Shown here: positions 51,897-62,280 of the stretch, one piece after another | How positions within the stretch are numbered: the stretch's first letter is position 1 | How the letters are laid out: every line of letters starts with the position of its first letter | Assembly (NCBI GenBank): GCA_045612105.1 | Contig: JAZKYL010000110.1 | Location: 1 to 64,000 of the forward strand | Length of the DNA: 64,000 nucleotides | Direction: 5' to 3' | Source of the DNA: SVTX01 sp045612105 | Lineage (GTDB): Bacteria; Bacillota; Clostridia; Oscillospirales; CAG-272 | The notes under the pieces: generated by a model | Database searches by the model: none | The model's input: only the letters and a program-made list of their open reading frames with translations | Told to the model about the DNA's origin: nothing | Made by a program: the position numbers and the translations under genes

Positions 51897-54380
51897 TTAA
51901 TTTTGTTTTGCCGCTTTCTCTTCAAGAATATCTCGAAGCTCGCGGCGGTCTGTGGTGATGAGAGTCTTTTCAAGACTGCTACATTTGAATTCGACCGAGA
52001 TATTATTGTTGTTGGTACTGATAAGCCCGTTTCCTCTTTCAAAGTGCGTGATCTCCATCACCTCTACTTCTGAAAGACGGAGGATACTCTGTACTCTCTG
52101 CGCCTCTTCGTCCTCTAAATTCAAAATAATTTTTGTTTTGCAGTTATTGATGATTCCTTTGCCGTATTTTCCATCGTCAAGAGCAAAGAAATCATTGAGA
52201 TCCTGAGTAGCGCAAACGGCAGAACCGCCGTATCCGCGAATGATTTTGAATATTTCCAAGACGAACTCTGCGGCAAGTCGGTTGCCCGTACCGCCTATAA
52301 GCTGCCAGCACTCGTCGATGAAGATTGTCTTCTCAACGGTGCGATTTTCTTTTGCTTTATCCCAAACATAGTCAAGGGCTACGAACATTCCGAGAGGAAG
52401 TAGGTCGCCGCTAAGCTCGGATATATCAAGCACGGTGTACTTGTTATCCAGATTGACGTTCGTTTGCTGGGAGAAGGTGCTTGCAGAGCCGTTAACAAGG
52501 CGATTTAAGATATTCGCCATACGCTTGGTCTGCGCGTCCTGTTTTAAGATTGCGTGTAGGTCTCCGAGAACGGGCATAGGGCGATAGCGGTCGGGATCAT
52601 CGGGATCCCGTAAGGAATCGTTATCGTGAGTAATACCTTTTTCCTCATAGGTTTTTATAAGTGCTTCATCAAGCAACTGTCTTTCTTCGTGTGTCATATC
52701 GGGTATGAGCAAGCTGAAGAAGATGTGCAGTCGTTGTATCTTGGAGGAAAGAGCGGATTTCTCGGTCATAGCGCCGTCGATTAGCTCGTCGGCAGATTTA
52801 TCTGCTTTTCGTATCTCCATGATGTTGATGCAATTCTGCGAGGCGGGAGATATCTGTATGAACTCACCGCCAATGTTCTTGCAAGCGCGGTAAAATTCGT
52901 GTCCCTTGAGGGGTGCTACGATAAATACCTGAATACCTTTTCGCCTCATACGAAGCGCCATCAACTGCATCAAGAATGTCTTTCCCGCGCCCGACGTTCC
53001 AAGAATGGAAATGTTAGCGTTCTTATATACCTGTGAATTGAAGATATCCACGATAGTAAGAGAGTTATTGAAGCGATTGACACCAAGCAAAATGCCGTTA
53101 TCGTCACACATTTCAAAGCTGACGAAGGGATAGCAGCTTGCAGCACCTCTGGTCAGTACGTTTCTCTTTGAACGCTCAAACAGATGCTTTTCAAGGGATA
53201 CAAGAGGTAATGCTGAAAGGAACGCTTGCTCCTCACGGAAGGTGCAGGTCACGCATCCGATGTCGTGGGAGAGCAAGAGCTTTCGCATTTCCTTTTCTCT
53301 GTAATCAAGCTCGGCGGGGTTGTTTGCGGTAATGGTAATGAGGGTGTTCATATAGTAGAAATCCTCGTTCTCCGCAATCCCTCGTTTGAGGAAATATCCG
53401 CTTTTTATGGCATCGTCAAGGCTGTCAAAGTTGGTATTGGTGTCGCTCGCATCCTTGATCTTGGAGTGATTGATACGAAGCTGCTGACCGAGCTTTTGTA
53501 CCATTCTGTCCTTGGGTTGCTTGGTGAGGAACAGATCCACGTCGATTCCGTCACCCGCATTGACGAGTAGGCTGAGCCACCCGGCAGGAACCTCTGCTTT
53601 GTATCCGTGTGAGGGGATAAGCAGATAGGACTGATACAGCCCGTCCACGCATACGTAACGACCTCTCGTAAAATCCAAGGTTTTGGGAGCGAAGAACTCC
53701 GAGCAAGGAATATCGCTGATATCCTTGCCCGCGGCAGCATATTCAGCTATTACTTGCGGAACACGCTGCCTCAATGGGATAAGATTGCTTGTCTGTCGGC
53801 AAAGTACACTATAAAGGACTTCTGCTAAAAACTCATCCTCATTCTCAGGGATCAAAATGTCATTTCCGCACTGCTTCAAGAAATTCTGCGCGGTGCGAGC
53901 CGCGGTGTGAAGAAAGGAGATAGCCTGTGCCTCTTCATTTCCACGCCGCGCCCCCTCCGACTCATATTCAAAGGCGATAAAAAATCGTCTTGTAGTTGCT
54001 TCCTTAGAGCCGAGCCGCTTGATAAGGTCAAGATAGTCCTCTTGAAGCATACGGCAGTTTTCGTCGGTTTCGGTCTCCATTTCCCTCCTTATCATTTCGA
54101 TGTGGCTCTTTATTTCGGCGCATTTGGTAAGCACCTTAAAATGCACCTTGACGGGACTGATCTTCAGAAATCCGATGAATGAGTAAATGATACTCCGCTG
54201 CTCACGTGAGGAGCGGAGCATAAAGTTGATGGGATTGACTTCTACGATCTTTACGTAGCGGTAGTCCTTCGTGTAGATAATGCCGTTTTCAATTTTATAT
54301 ATGGGCAAATACTCCGCAACGGGATTTAAGTATCTCGACTCCTGCGCTGCTCTGCCCGACGGTACTTTGTTCTTTGACAT
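51897..54380 (-). CDS. virB4: VirB4-type conjugation ATPase
   Basis: This 827-residue ATPase powers assembly of the transfer channel. Walker A ILGTSGAGKTFL has its Lys at about 466, and Walker B KTIFIDECWQLI lies near 688; the N-terminal half is the VirB4 neck domain. It lies two genes from PrgI, with the surface protein between. Start ATG with GAGGTGAGAA. Confidence 0.93.
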   Translation of the reverse strand: MSKNKVPSGRAAQESRYLNPVAEYLPIYKIENGIIYTKDYRYVKIVEVNPINFMLRSSREQRSIIYSFIGFLKISPVKVHFKVLTKCAEIKSHIEMIRREMETETDENCRMLQEDYLDLIKRLGSKEATTRRFFIAFEYESEGARRGNEEAQAISFLHTAARTAQNFLKQCGNDILIPENEDEFLAEVLYSVLCRQTSNLIPLRQRVPQVIAEYAAAGKDISDIPCSEFFAPKTLDFTRGRYVCVDGLYQSYLLIPSHGYKAEVPAGWLSLLVNAGDGIDVDLFLTKQPKDRMVQKLGQQLRINHSKIKDASDTNTNFDSLDDAIKSGYFLKRGIAENEDFYYMNTLITITANNPAELDYREKEMRKLLLSHDIGCVTCTFREEQAFLSALPLVSLEKHLFERSKRNVLTRGAASCYPFVSFEMCDDNGILLGVNRFNNSLTIVDIFNSQVYKNANISILGTSGAGKTFLMQLMALRMRRKGIQVFIVAPLKGHEFYRACKNIGGEFIQISPASQNCINIMEIRKADKSADELIDGAMTEKSALSSKIQRLHIFFSLLIPDMTHEERQLLDEALIKTYEEKGITHDNDSLRDPDDPDRYRPMPVLGDLHAILKQDAQTKRMANILNRLVNGSASTFSQQTNVNLDNKYTVLDISELSGDLLPLGMFVALDYVWDKAKENRTVEKTIFIDECWQLIGGTGNRLAAEFVLEIFKIIRGYGGSAVCATQDLNDFFALDDGKYGKGIINNCKTKIILNLEDEEAQRVQSILRLSEVEVMEITHFERGNGLISTNNNNISVEFKCSSLEKTLITTDRRELRDILEEKAAKQN

Positions 54381-54395
54381 TTCTCACCTCGCGTA

Positions 54396-57300
54396 TTATT
54401 TATAATACTCATCCTTACGCTTTTTGGAAATTACTATCCAAACAGCCGATCCTGCAATACCAAGTACAGCGATCACGATGAGAATGATTGCTACAGTAGG
54501 CATCTTCCAAAGTATCTCGAAGCTGTATTCACTGACGTTACCTGCAGCATCTTCCAGAACGATTCGGTACTTGCCTACCTCGGTAAGCTCGTCGCCAAGA
54601 TTGTATTCAATGAGTTCATCATCAAGATATACCATCATCGTAGCGTCGGAGCTGAGATCGGTAATGATTACCGCGCCCTTGGTAGAGCCGCCGTTTTCCA
54701 CACCCGAGATAACCACGCCTGGAGGAGTGGAATCAACAGTTACCGTTACGTTCTGCTCAACTCCGTCCGCAACTATAGTGATTTCATACGTGCCGCTTTC
54801 TTCGAGAATTATAGTACCCTTATCAAGAGTAACCTCTTCCCCATCTACAAGCACTTTATCAAAGCCCGGCAGGGTGTCGATCTCCTCTTCAAATTTTGAG
54901 TAAAGAGGATCGATTATAGTAAAGCTCAGTTCCTTGGCATTTCCGTACATATCCACCATTTTGACAGTATATGATCCGATTTCGGTAAGGGTAGCGCCGG
55001 GCTCATACTCTATCACTTCGCCGTCCTTGGTGACGGTAATAGTCAGCTCTTCGGTCGAATTCAACGTGACCGTATTCGCCAAGCCTTTATCATGAACGTC
55101 AATGGTATAGTCAACAGAAGAGTCGATATTTACAGTAAAACTGTAGGTCATACCATTTGCGGTGACGTCTACAACGTATTCACCGCTATCGGTAAGAACC
55201 AAGGTGCCCTTGTCGAGCGTAAAGTCATTTCCATTTACCTTGATGCCTTCAAATCCGGGGATATTGTCAAGCTCCTGTTCAAATCTTACATAATGTTTTT
55301 CAATGATAGTGAAACTGAGCTCCTTGGTATTGTTGAGAGCATCTGTGAGCTTAACTGTATAGAAGGCAGGCTCGGTAATAGCATTCTCAAGCTCGTACTC
55401 CATATGCTCGCCGTTCTTGCTAACCTCAACAACTACCTCTTCCGTAGCAGAAATCGTTACCGAGTTAGAAAAGCCTCCGTCGTGGACGTTTACAGAACAG
55501 TCAACGGTAGAATCAACGCTCACAGTAAACACACAGGATTTGCTGCCCGCAAATATCTCAACTATATATGAGCCGTCTTTATCCAAGAGCAACGTTCCCT
55601 TATCGAGAGTTATTTCCTTTTCATCGACTGTAACCTTTTCAAAGCCGGGGATCTTGTCGATCTCCTGCTCAAATCTGACGTATACGGGCTCAATAATCGT
55701 AAAGCTTATCTCATCCTCATTGCCAAGGGAGTCGGTAATCTTCAAAGTGTACTCACCGGGGATATCGAGCTTGTCTCCCACCTTATACTTAATAGTTTCG
55801 CCGTTTCTGGTAGCCTCAACATTGATGTCTTCTCTCGCAACAAAAGTAGCACTGTTAGCAAATCCCTTGTTATGGACGTTGATAGCATAATCTACAGTGC
55901 GGTCGACAGTTGTAGTAAAGGTGTAGGTCTTACCGTTAACCATCACTCCAACCTCGTAGGTGCCATTCTCTGTAAGCTTAAGGCTTCCGTAATTCAAGCG
56001 CACCTCTTCTCCGTTTACAATAACCTTTTCAAAGCCTACGGTATCATCGAAATTGTGGCTGAAGCCCGTTGATACCTCGGGGACTATTGTAAAGGTCATT
56101 TCCACGGTGTTCATAAGCGCGTCGGTTATCTTCAAGGTGTATTTTCCGGGAGAGTTATACAGAATATCCTCGTCGTAGGTGTACTCTTCTCCGTTGATGG
56201 TCATATAGACCTCCACAGGCTCGTAGAGTTCAATAAGAACGCCGTTTGAAAGACCGCCATCGTAAATATTGATATCGAAATCAACCGAGGTGTCGATCTC
56301 GAACTCGATCTCGCTGACGTTCTGTGCCATATCGGTTGCTACGACCTTGTATTTTCCCTCTTCGGTCACGGGAGTACCTGAAATATATTCGCCAACCTCA
56401 ATTCCGTTCTTAAAGAGCAGCGCCGTAATATCAGAATCCACTATATCGACCTTAACGGGGGTATTCACGGGAATATCTGCCTTGTGTCCCTCAATTATGA
56501 GTTGAGGACTTACTGTATCGATAATGAATTCGTAAGTGTACTGATATCCGTCGTAGTTTTCAAGGATAAGGGTATAATTGCCGTCGTCGGTAAGCTTTTT
56601 GCCCGAAATGTATTCAAGCTCAACACCATCACGCATAACTGTAACTATCGCTTCATCTATCCAAGTAAATGTGACAGTTTTATTGGTATATCCGTTATTC
56701 TCTACTCCTTCAAGTGTTCCTGTGGGATAGGGCTGAGAGTAGGTTGTCTGTACCGAGATAGAATCCATACCTGTACGGAATTCGTCAGTGATTACTACCC
56801 TATACATTCCCGAGGTTCTGAATTTGTAGGTAAGAGTATCAAGCTCGACTGCAGTACCGTAATCGTCTGTATGAAGCAGCTCCCATGTCTCGCCGCCATC
56901 GGTGGACTTATATAAGTCAACGCTATGAAGATGAGATTCTTTGTCGATGCTCTCAATTACGGTAATTACCAATCTCTTTGTGTCCGCGTCAGCCTCAAAC
57001 TCCGCTGAAGGCGCATTACGGGAGATAACTATCTTGAATTTCTCAGACTCGCCCGAATGGTTGACAGATACTGCGGTATATGTTCCGCTTTCGGTAAGGG
57101 CACAGGTTTCTCCGAGGCTATAGCTACCTATAAGATCTCCGTCTTCATCATAGACGTTGAACATAGCCATTTCGTCAAGCTCGTCGGTTATGGAAATTGA
57201 AATTCCGTCCTTGAAATAATAGGTGCGTCCAAGGTCAACCTTTACTGCTTCTCCGTTGCCAATAGTATAGTGAAGATTGGGAAGCGTGCGAATTATTGTC

Positions 57301-60089
57301 AAATTGTATTCGTTGGTATTGCCGTAGGAGTCGCTGATTACCATTACGTGCTTGCCCTCGGTGTTATAAACAGTACCTATAAAGCTTTCGCCATCAACTG
57401 TCACACCAATATTATCACCGAGCAACACTTCGTTTGCGAGGATATTACGATCTGCGGAATAGCCGTAAAGGTTTTCATCGGGACCTGCGGTTGCGGGAGC
57501 TTTCTCCCAATAATAGTAGGAATTGATACCCTGCTTGGCATACTCTGCAATCACCTCGTTAAGGCGCTCATCGGTAAAGTAGGCTACAAGCTCCTCGGGA
57601 TTACCCGATTTATAGTAGATATGATAAAGTCCGTTCTGTGCGTTTACAGCATCTATGCTATCCATAGGAACGCCGGTATCCCAAGTTGAATTGCTCCAAA
57701 CTCTCGTCATTACCTTGGATCGTTCTCTTGCGGTGGCAAACTCAAGGGCTTTATCATATGTGGTGAACGCAAAGAGATCGCCGTTAATATCGTGAATCTC
57801 AAAGTATTCCTTGGTAAGCGTTTCTGTAAATACGTTCTTTTTGGTGGAAACAAACCCACTCTCCCACTCGTTACCTGCTGCATCCACTACATTGACAAGG
57901 TAGCTTCCGCCTTCGATCGTGTAGAGCTTGGTGCCGTTAGCAATAGTTTTTCCGTTTACGGTAACCGAAACTATAGGAGCTGTTGTTATAGGATCTCCAT
58001 CTGTCCAAGAGATCGTTACGTCTCCCGTAGCACGACAGTCTGCCACTCCCAAAAGGTCAGCCTGCTTAATTCCCCGGTCAATAACAACCGTATATTCTCC
58101 GGTAGAATTGCCTGCATCAGATACTCCCTTGAAAACGTATTTTCCGGGCTTGCTGAACTCAATTCCCGACACGTAGCTTACAAAGGTATCGCTGCCGGGC
58201 ATCTTAACGTAGCAGGTCTCGCCGCATACAAAGGAAACATAATCTCCGTTAGTATATGAACCGCTGCCGATGGGCTCACCGTCAACGTAGAGCTGCGCTG
58301 AGGGTATCTCTCTGTCCAGAGTAATGGTATACGTCTCTGAGACATTGGAAGCCATATCCTTTACATAGAATTTGTATTCTCCTGCTTCAGTAAGCTTTGT
58401 ATTACTGGAATACGAAACGTAGCTTGTAGCTCCGGGCTTCAATACGTATATAGCCTTAACCTCACAGTTATCCCATCCAATAAACTTGATATACTCAGCA
58501 TTGGTAGATTTGCCTGACTCTATCTTGTTCTCTCCGCTGTAAAGCTGACCGTAAGGGACTGTTCTATCTATAGTTATCGTTACAGTTGAGGTTCTATTTT
58601 TGCAGTTATCTGCACAATAGAACGAATACGTTCCTTCTGCCTTCAGTTGCGTTCCCGACACATAATCGGAGTAATAGGATTCGCCCGGCAGCTTAGCAAA
58701 GCAATATCCTACACCCGAAAGGCTATCGGTAGCTACGTATTTTACGTATGCAGCATTCGTATAGGTTTCGCTCTCGGTTATCAATTTACTTCCCGCATAA
58801 AGCTTGCCCACCGCATCGGTTCTGTCAAGGGTGATCGTGTAAACCGAAGACTGATTACCTGCCATATCTACAGAGTAAAATTTATATACTCCCTCGTCTT
58901 CAAGCTTGGTAAGTGCAGTATATTCGGAGTACACACTCGCTCCGGGCATAAGTACATAGCATTTAGAAATACCGGACTGACTATCAATACCTTCAAACTT
59001 TATAGAGCTTGATTTACTGTATTTGCCTGAATCAACCTTGATTGTTCCACTGTAAAGCTGCCCTGTGGGTGCTGTGGGATCGTAATACACCGTGCTTTCC
59101 GCCGAAACGTTACCCGCTTTATCGACTGCTCTGAAGGTGTACCATCCGGTAGCTGAAGAGAGTGCCGTTCCTGCGGCGTAAGAGCTCCATGAAGAAGAGC
59201 CGGGGTTCTTGACCTGGTAATATGAGACACCGCCTGTATCGGTTGCAGTGTACTTGACGGGCTTGTTGGTGTACCCACCGCTTGCAATAGTAGTTCCGCT
59301 TGAGTTTGTGATCTTACCAACCGGGGCTACGGTATCCAAATATATCTTTGCAGTAGCGCTCATATTGGAAGCTTCATCAACCGCATAAAAATACCACCAG
59401 CCGTTGTTTGCGCTTGTTGCAGTAACACTCTTGCTCGTGCCTATCGTGTATGAATACGCCGAAGAGCTGGGTGAACGGTAATATAATCTGTAATTATTAG
59501 CATCACTGTACGATGCAGTAATCGCCTTGTTGGTATAGCTTCCGCTTGATACCGTCGATGTTCCCGCCTTCAAGGATACCGTTGGCGCAGTTGTATCAAC
59601 TGTAAAGGTATAGGTGAAGGTATATATTTTAGACAACAAGATGTTTTCCTGGTATACTCCGGAATATGTAAGTACATAATCTCCGTCGGGAAGCGCTCCT
59701 TGATACAAATAACCGCTACCGTTGCCGGACAATGACTTGCTTGTATACGTGGAGCCGTTTCGAGTCAGCTTGAACGACGAGTGATACATTATGTCTCCGG
59801 CATATATATAGAAATTATAATACGTCCAATCGTACACCTTGTCGTTGTAATAAACCGATGTCGATGTGTCTTTTTTATAATTCTGCGTGGATATTGTTAT
59901 TCTGAAATCGTCCATGTAGCCCGATGCCGATCCGCTGCCTGTATCGTACGTGCCCGAGATGGTATATTCTCCCGCCGTGTTGGTAGCCGCTGATGCGGTT
60001 AGCGGAAGGGACATCATAATGCCAAGTGCAATCGCTGATACGACAAATAACAGCAGTATTCTGATTTTGTTTTTTGATTTAAAATTCAA
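54396..60089 (-). CDS. giant repeat surface protein, 1897 aa
   Basis: This is a secreted, cell-anchored protein. A signal peptide (about 1-35, ILLLFVVSAIALGIMMSLPL then TASAA) is followed by a long chain of Ig-like repeats and a single C-terminal membrane helix (AIILIVIAVLGIAGSAVWIV) with a basic KKRKDEYYK tail; no LPxTG is present. The first half has repeats of about 65-75 residues (TAPTVSLKAG, GGYTNKPVKYTATD, GSGSYTNGDYVSF type). The last third has four near-identical units of about 125 residues (VHDKGLANTVTL, IPGFEKVTVDEKEITLDKGT type). Such Asp/Thr/Gly-rich repeats often bind calcium or carbohydrate. Placed between VirB4 and PrgI, it probably mediates mating-cell contact. Start TTG, AAGGAGGAAAAAATA. 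Confidence 0.85.
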   Translation of the reverse strand: MNFKSKNKIRILLLFVVSAIALGIMMSLPLTASAATNTAGEYTISGTYDTGSGSASGYMDDFRITISTQNYKKDTSTSVYYNDKVYDWTYYNFYIYAGDIMYHSSFKLTRNGSTYTSKSLSGNGSGYLYQGALPDGDYVLTYSGVYQENILLSKIYTFTYTFTVDTTAPTVSLKAGTSTVSSGSYTNKAITASYSDANNYRLYYRSPSSSAYSYTIGTSKSVTATSANNGWWYFYAVDEASNMSATAKIYLDTVAPVGKITNSSGTTIASGGYTNKPVKYTATDTGGVSYYQVKNPGSSSWSSYAAGTALSSATGWYTFRAVDKAGNVSAESTVYYDPTAPTGQLYSGTIKVDSGKYSKSSSIKFEGIDSQSGISKCYVLMPGASVYSEYTALTKLEDEGVYKFYSVDMAGNQSSVYTITLDRTDAVGKLYAGSKLITESETYTNAAYVKYVATDSLSGVGYCFAKLPGESYYSDYVSGTQLKAEGTYSFYCADNCKNRTSTVTITIDRTVPYGQLYSGENKIESGKSTNAEYIKFIGWDNCEVKAIYVLKPGATSYVSYSSNTKLTEAGEYKFYVKDMASNVSETYTITLDREIPSAQLYVDGEPIGSGSYTNGDYVSFVCGETCYVKMPGSDTFVSYVSGIEFSKPGKYVFKGVSDAGNSTGEYTVVIDRGIKQADLLGVADCRATGDVTISWTDGDPITTAPIVSVTVNGKTIANGTKLYTIEGGSYLVNVVDAAGNEWESGFVSTKKNVFTETLTKEYFEIHDINGDLFAFTTYDKALEFATARERSKVMTRVWSNSTWDTGVPMDSIDAVNAQNGLYHIYYKSGNPEELVAYFTDERLNEVIAEYAKQGINSYYYWEKAPATAGPDENLYGYSADRNILANEVLLGDNIGVTVDGESFIGTVYNTEGKHVMVISDSYGNTNEYNLTIIRTLPNLHYTIGNGEAVKVDLGRTYYFKDGISISITDELDEMAMFNVYDEDGDLIGSYSLGETCALTESGTYTAVSVNHSGESEKFKIVISRNAPSAEFEADADTKRLVITVIESIDKESHLHSVDLYKSTDGGETWELLHTDDYGTAVELDTLTYKFRTSGMYRVVITDEFRTGMDSISVQTTYSQPYPTGTLEGVENNGYTNKTVTFTWIDEAIVTVMRDGVELEYISGKKLTDDGNYTLILENYDGYQYTYEFIIDTVSPQLIIEGHKADIPVNTPVKVDIVDSDITALLFKNGIEVGEYISGTPVTEEGKYKVVATDMAQNVSEIEFEIDTSVDFDINIYDGGLSNGVLIELYEPVEVYMTINGEEYTYDEDILYNSPGKYTLKITDALMNTVEMTFTIVPEVSTGFSHNFDDTVGFEKVIVNGEEVRLNYGSLKLTENGTYEVGVMVNGKTYTFTTTVDRTVDYAINVHNKGFANSATFVAREDINVEATRNGETIKYKVGDKLDIPGEYTLKITDSLGNEDEISFTIIEPVYVRFEQEIDKIPGFEKVTVDEKEITLDKGTLLLDKDGSYIVEIFAGSKSCVFTVSVDSTVDCSVNVHDGGFSNSVTISATEEVVVEVSKNGEHMEYELENAITEPAFYTVKLTDALNNTKELSFTIIEKHYVRFEQELDNIPGFEGIKVNGNDFTLDKGTLVLTDSGEYVVDVTANGMTYSFTVNIDSSVDYTIDVHDKGLANTVTLNSTEELTITVTKDGEVIEYEPGATLTEIGSYTVKMVDMYGNAKELSFTIIDPLYSKFEEEIDTLPGFDKVLVDGEEVTLDKGTIILEESGTYEITIVADGVEQNVTVTVDSTPPGVVISGVENGGSTKGAVIITDLSSDATMMVYLDDELIEYNLGDELTEVGKYRIVLEDAAGNVSEYSFEILWKMPTVAIILIVIAVLGIAGSAVWIVISKKRKDEYYK

Positions 60090-60111
60090 TATTTTTTCCT
60101 CCTTATTTGCT

Positions 60112-60465
60112 TTAAGTATTATTGGTTTCTTTCTTTTCGGGATCGATTGTTTTCTTGTCCTTCTTCTTGCCGACGATGCGGCGGTTGATTAAAAATTTAA
60201 ACCAACCGAAGATATATGACGATAGGCTTTCTCCCGATATACCTATCAAGGCAAGCAACACCAGCGGTAAAACAGTGAAGCATAGCAACACTGCCTTTGA
60301 GCTGATATCAAGCCCCAGCATAAAAATAGGCATTCCCACAAGAAATGCAAGAATGCCCGCTTCTATTACGTTTCTTAACTTGAATAATCCTCCCATCACT
60401 GTACCGCCTTCAATGAAATTCGGCGGTATATAATAGGTGTCAAATTCGCTGTCGTTTTGGCTCAT
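60112..60465 (-). CDS. PrgI-family transfer protein
   Basis: This 117-residue VirB3-like protein has two central membrane helices (VIEAGILAFLVGMPIFMLGL, AVLLCFTVLPLVLLALIGIS) preceded by YYIPPNFIEGG and followed by a Lys-rich tail. The start is ATG at 60465 behind GAAAGGAGGATTT. PrgI proteins sit at the inner channel beside VirB4. Confidence 0.85.
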   Translation of the reverse strand: MSQNDSEFDTYYIPPNFIEGGTVMGGLFKLRNVIEAGILAFLVGMPIFMLGLDISSKAVLLCFTVLPLVLLALIGISGESLSSYIFGWFKFLINRRIVGKKKDKKTIDPEKKETNNT

Positions 60466-60487
60466 AAATCCTCCTTTCTCTCCCGTT

Positions 60488-61351
60488 TCATTTAAAGGTT
60501 TCATCGTTCAGAAACAGAATCAGATTTGCTTCATAATCCTTGGCAAGCTTTTTTTGCTCCTCCGAAAGATGAAAGATATTGTCCGCGAAGTATTCCGCAC
60601 CGTTATACACAATGGTGTAGATTGCCCAGGTTTCCGTGACCTCGGTTTCAGTTATTGTTTTCTCTCCGGTTTCTTTATTCACGGATTCCTTGTAAACGGT
60701 CCTTTTTCTATCCTCATATGAGGTAGTGTAGGAATACAGCTTTCCTTTGTTGTTGCTCAGTATATGATCCATATTAGAAATGGATACGCCTTGATAATCT
60801 TGGCACTTGGATGCGGAATACTGAGAAACAAAGGACATAACGTTTTGATCTGTCAATCTTGGATGAGAGTCTATGATCTCCTTTTGAGTAGCTTCAGAAT
60901 CTTTGAAGTCGTCTTCTATTTCTGATATTATATCCTCCTTGGCTTCGTTCATGATCGATCCGAGGGAGGTATATATCTTATCAATGTTGTTTGTTATCAC
61001 TGTACTATCATTGAGGATAAGGGCGTCCTTATTATCTACGGAATAAGGTTGTTCCAATCCATCAAATATTACACTTGGTAACAAACATATAATCAGAACA
61101 GGTATCAAAAGTAACGCAGAAATAACAATAATGATTTTTATTATCAGGTCTCTGTTCTCCCACGCAAATGCGGCTATCGCTCCGTAATAACTGCCTGCCG
61201 CCGCGCCCTTAGCGGTCGATGCAATGGTTTTACCGAGTTTAGTTGCGCTCTTTGCAAGTTTTGCGGTTGTCCGTGCAGTATTAACCGCTGCACTTGCCGC
61301 TTGTCCTGTTTTCTTTAATGGTTCAGAAACTGGGTGCTTGTTTTCTGCCAT
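60488..61351 (-). CDS. VirB1/VirB8-side membrane protein without hydrolase domain
   Basis: The N-terminal 65 residues (LKKTGQAASAAVNTARTTAK, TIASTAKGAAAGSYYGAIAA) and the following membrane helix (IIIVISALLLIPVLIICLLP) match the N-terminus of the cell-wall hydrolases of Clostridia ICEs. In those, NlpC/P60, CHAP or lysozyme domains follow; here residues 100-287 are a different extracellular domain ending EANLILFLNDETFK with no hydrolase signature. The hydrolase is either separate or outside the window. Confidence 0.7.
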   Translation of the reverse strand: MAENKHPVSEPLKKTGQAASAAVNTARTTAKLAKSATKLGKTIASTAKGAAAGSYYGAIAAFAWENRDLIIKIIIVISALLLIPVLIICLLPSVIFDGLEQPYSVDNKDALILNDSTVITNNIDKIYTSLGSIMNEAKEDIISEIEDDFKDSEATQKEIIDSHPRLTDQNVMSFVSQYSASKCQDYQGVSISNMDHILSNNKGKLYSYTTSYEDRKRTVYKESVNKETGEKTITETEVTETWAIYTIVYNGAEYFADNIFHLSEEQKKLAKDYEANLILFLNDETFK

Positions 61352-62265
61352 TATGCTTTATCCTTTCTTAGCGGTGGATTCGGTAGTTCTTTCACAACCT
61401 CCTCTCTGTAAGCAACCTGTCCGTTAGGAGCTGTATACGGAGTTCGTCTAACGGCATCTTGAGCATACTGTTTATACCAGCTTGTTCCGTCCGCCGTCGT
61501 GATCGTCGTGTACTCGCCCTCAGGCTTCATATATTTATCGGCATGATACATTCCGATCTCGATGCCTTCAGGATGCTCCGCAGTGATTTCTGTTGCCATT
61601 ATTCTGCCCCCTCCGATCTCAACGTTTGAGAATTTGGGAAGATCAGTGGCACCGTTACCCATTGCAGCATATCCGAGATATGACATCAAAGCCGCCTCAG
61701 AGCCTTCGCCCGAAATAGAACCGACCGAGGATATGTTACCCGTTGCAACCTTACCTATTACAGTGTTTGCGAAACTGCCGCCTTTATTAACGGAAGATGT
61801 ATAAATCTTACCGCCAAGACCTCCCTCGGATTCACCCGTTGCTTTCTTTACTCCGCCACTCGTGAAGTTTCTGCCTACAGCTCCAACTAAGCCGCCACTC
61901 ATAAAACCACCACTGCCTGATGAGTTGTCGCTTCCACCGGAGCTACCTTTAGAGCCGCTTGCGAATTGCTTCGCCGCGAAAATTCCTCTTGCCGCTATCA
62001 TTGCTTCGGCAAGCATTGAGCTTCCCGTATGACCTACGTTGAGTCCAAGACCTGCAAGAAAGCTGTCTATTTTCTGGCTTACTTTTAAAAAGGCTATTGC
62101 ACATAAAAACCACACTAAAATATTGCCTGTAACAGCTTCTTTTCCGTACTTATCAATCGCTCCCTGAACCTCGCCTTCACTGATAGCAAAAGCCGGCACA
62201 CTGAACAGAAAGACCATAATCAGCGTGACGGCTATGATAATTATTATTTTGTTTTTTCTTTTCAT
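61351..62265 (-). CDS. conjugation protein with signal peptide and Gly/Ser-rich region
   Basis: A signal peptide or anchor (IIIIIAVTLIMVFLFSVPAF then AIS) is followed by a second membrane helix (NILVWFLCAIAFLKVSQKID) and a Gly/Ser-rich region (GSKGSSGGSDNSSGSGGFMS). It resembles the CD0410/TraL-side proteins of Tn916/Tn1549 transfer modules. Its stop and the next ATG share one base. Confidence 0.68.
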   Translation of the reverse strand: MKRKNKIIIIIAVTLIMVFLFSVPAFAISEGEVQGAIDKYGKEAVTGNILVWFLCAIAFLKVSQKIDSFLAGLGLNVGHTGSSMLAEAMIAARGIFAAKQFASGSKGSSGGSDNSSGSGGFMSGGLVGAVGRNFTSGGVKKATGESEGGLGGKIYTSSVNKGGSFANTVIGKVATGNISSVGSISGEGSEAALMSYLGYAAMGNGATDLPKFSNVEIGGGRIMATEITAEHPEGIEIGMYHADKYMKPEGEYTTITTADGTSWYKQYAQDAVRRTPYTAPNGQVAYREEVVKELPNPPLRKDKA

Positions 62266-62280
62266 CTTGACCTATCTCCT

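Noticed and set aside
54424..60192. Series of plus-strand frames opposite the giant surface protein
   Set aside because: They are periodic mirror images of its repeats, with no independent starts; the minus-strand signal peptide and terminal helix are decisive.
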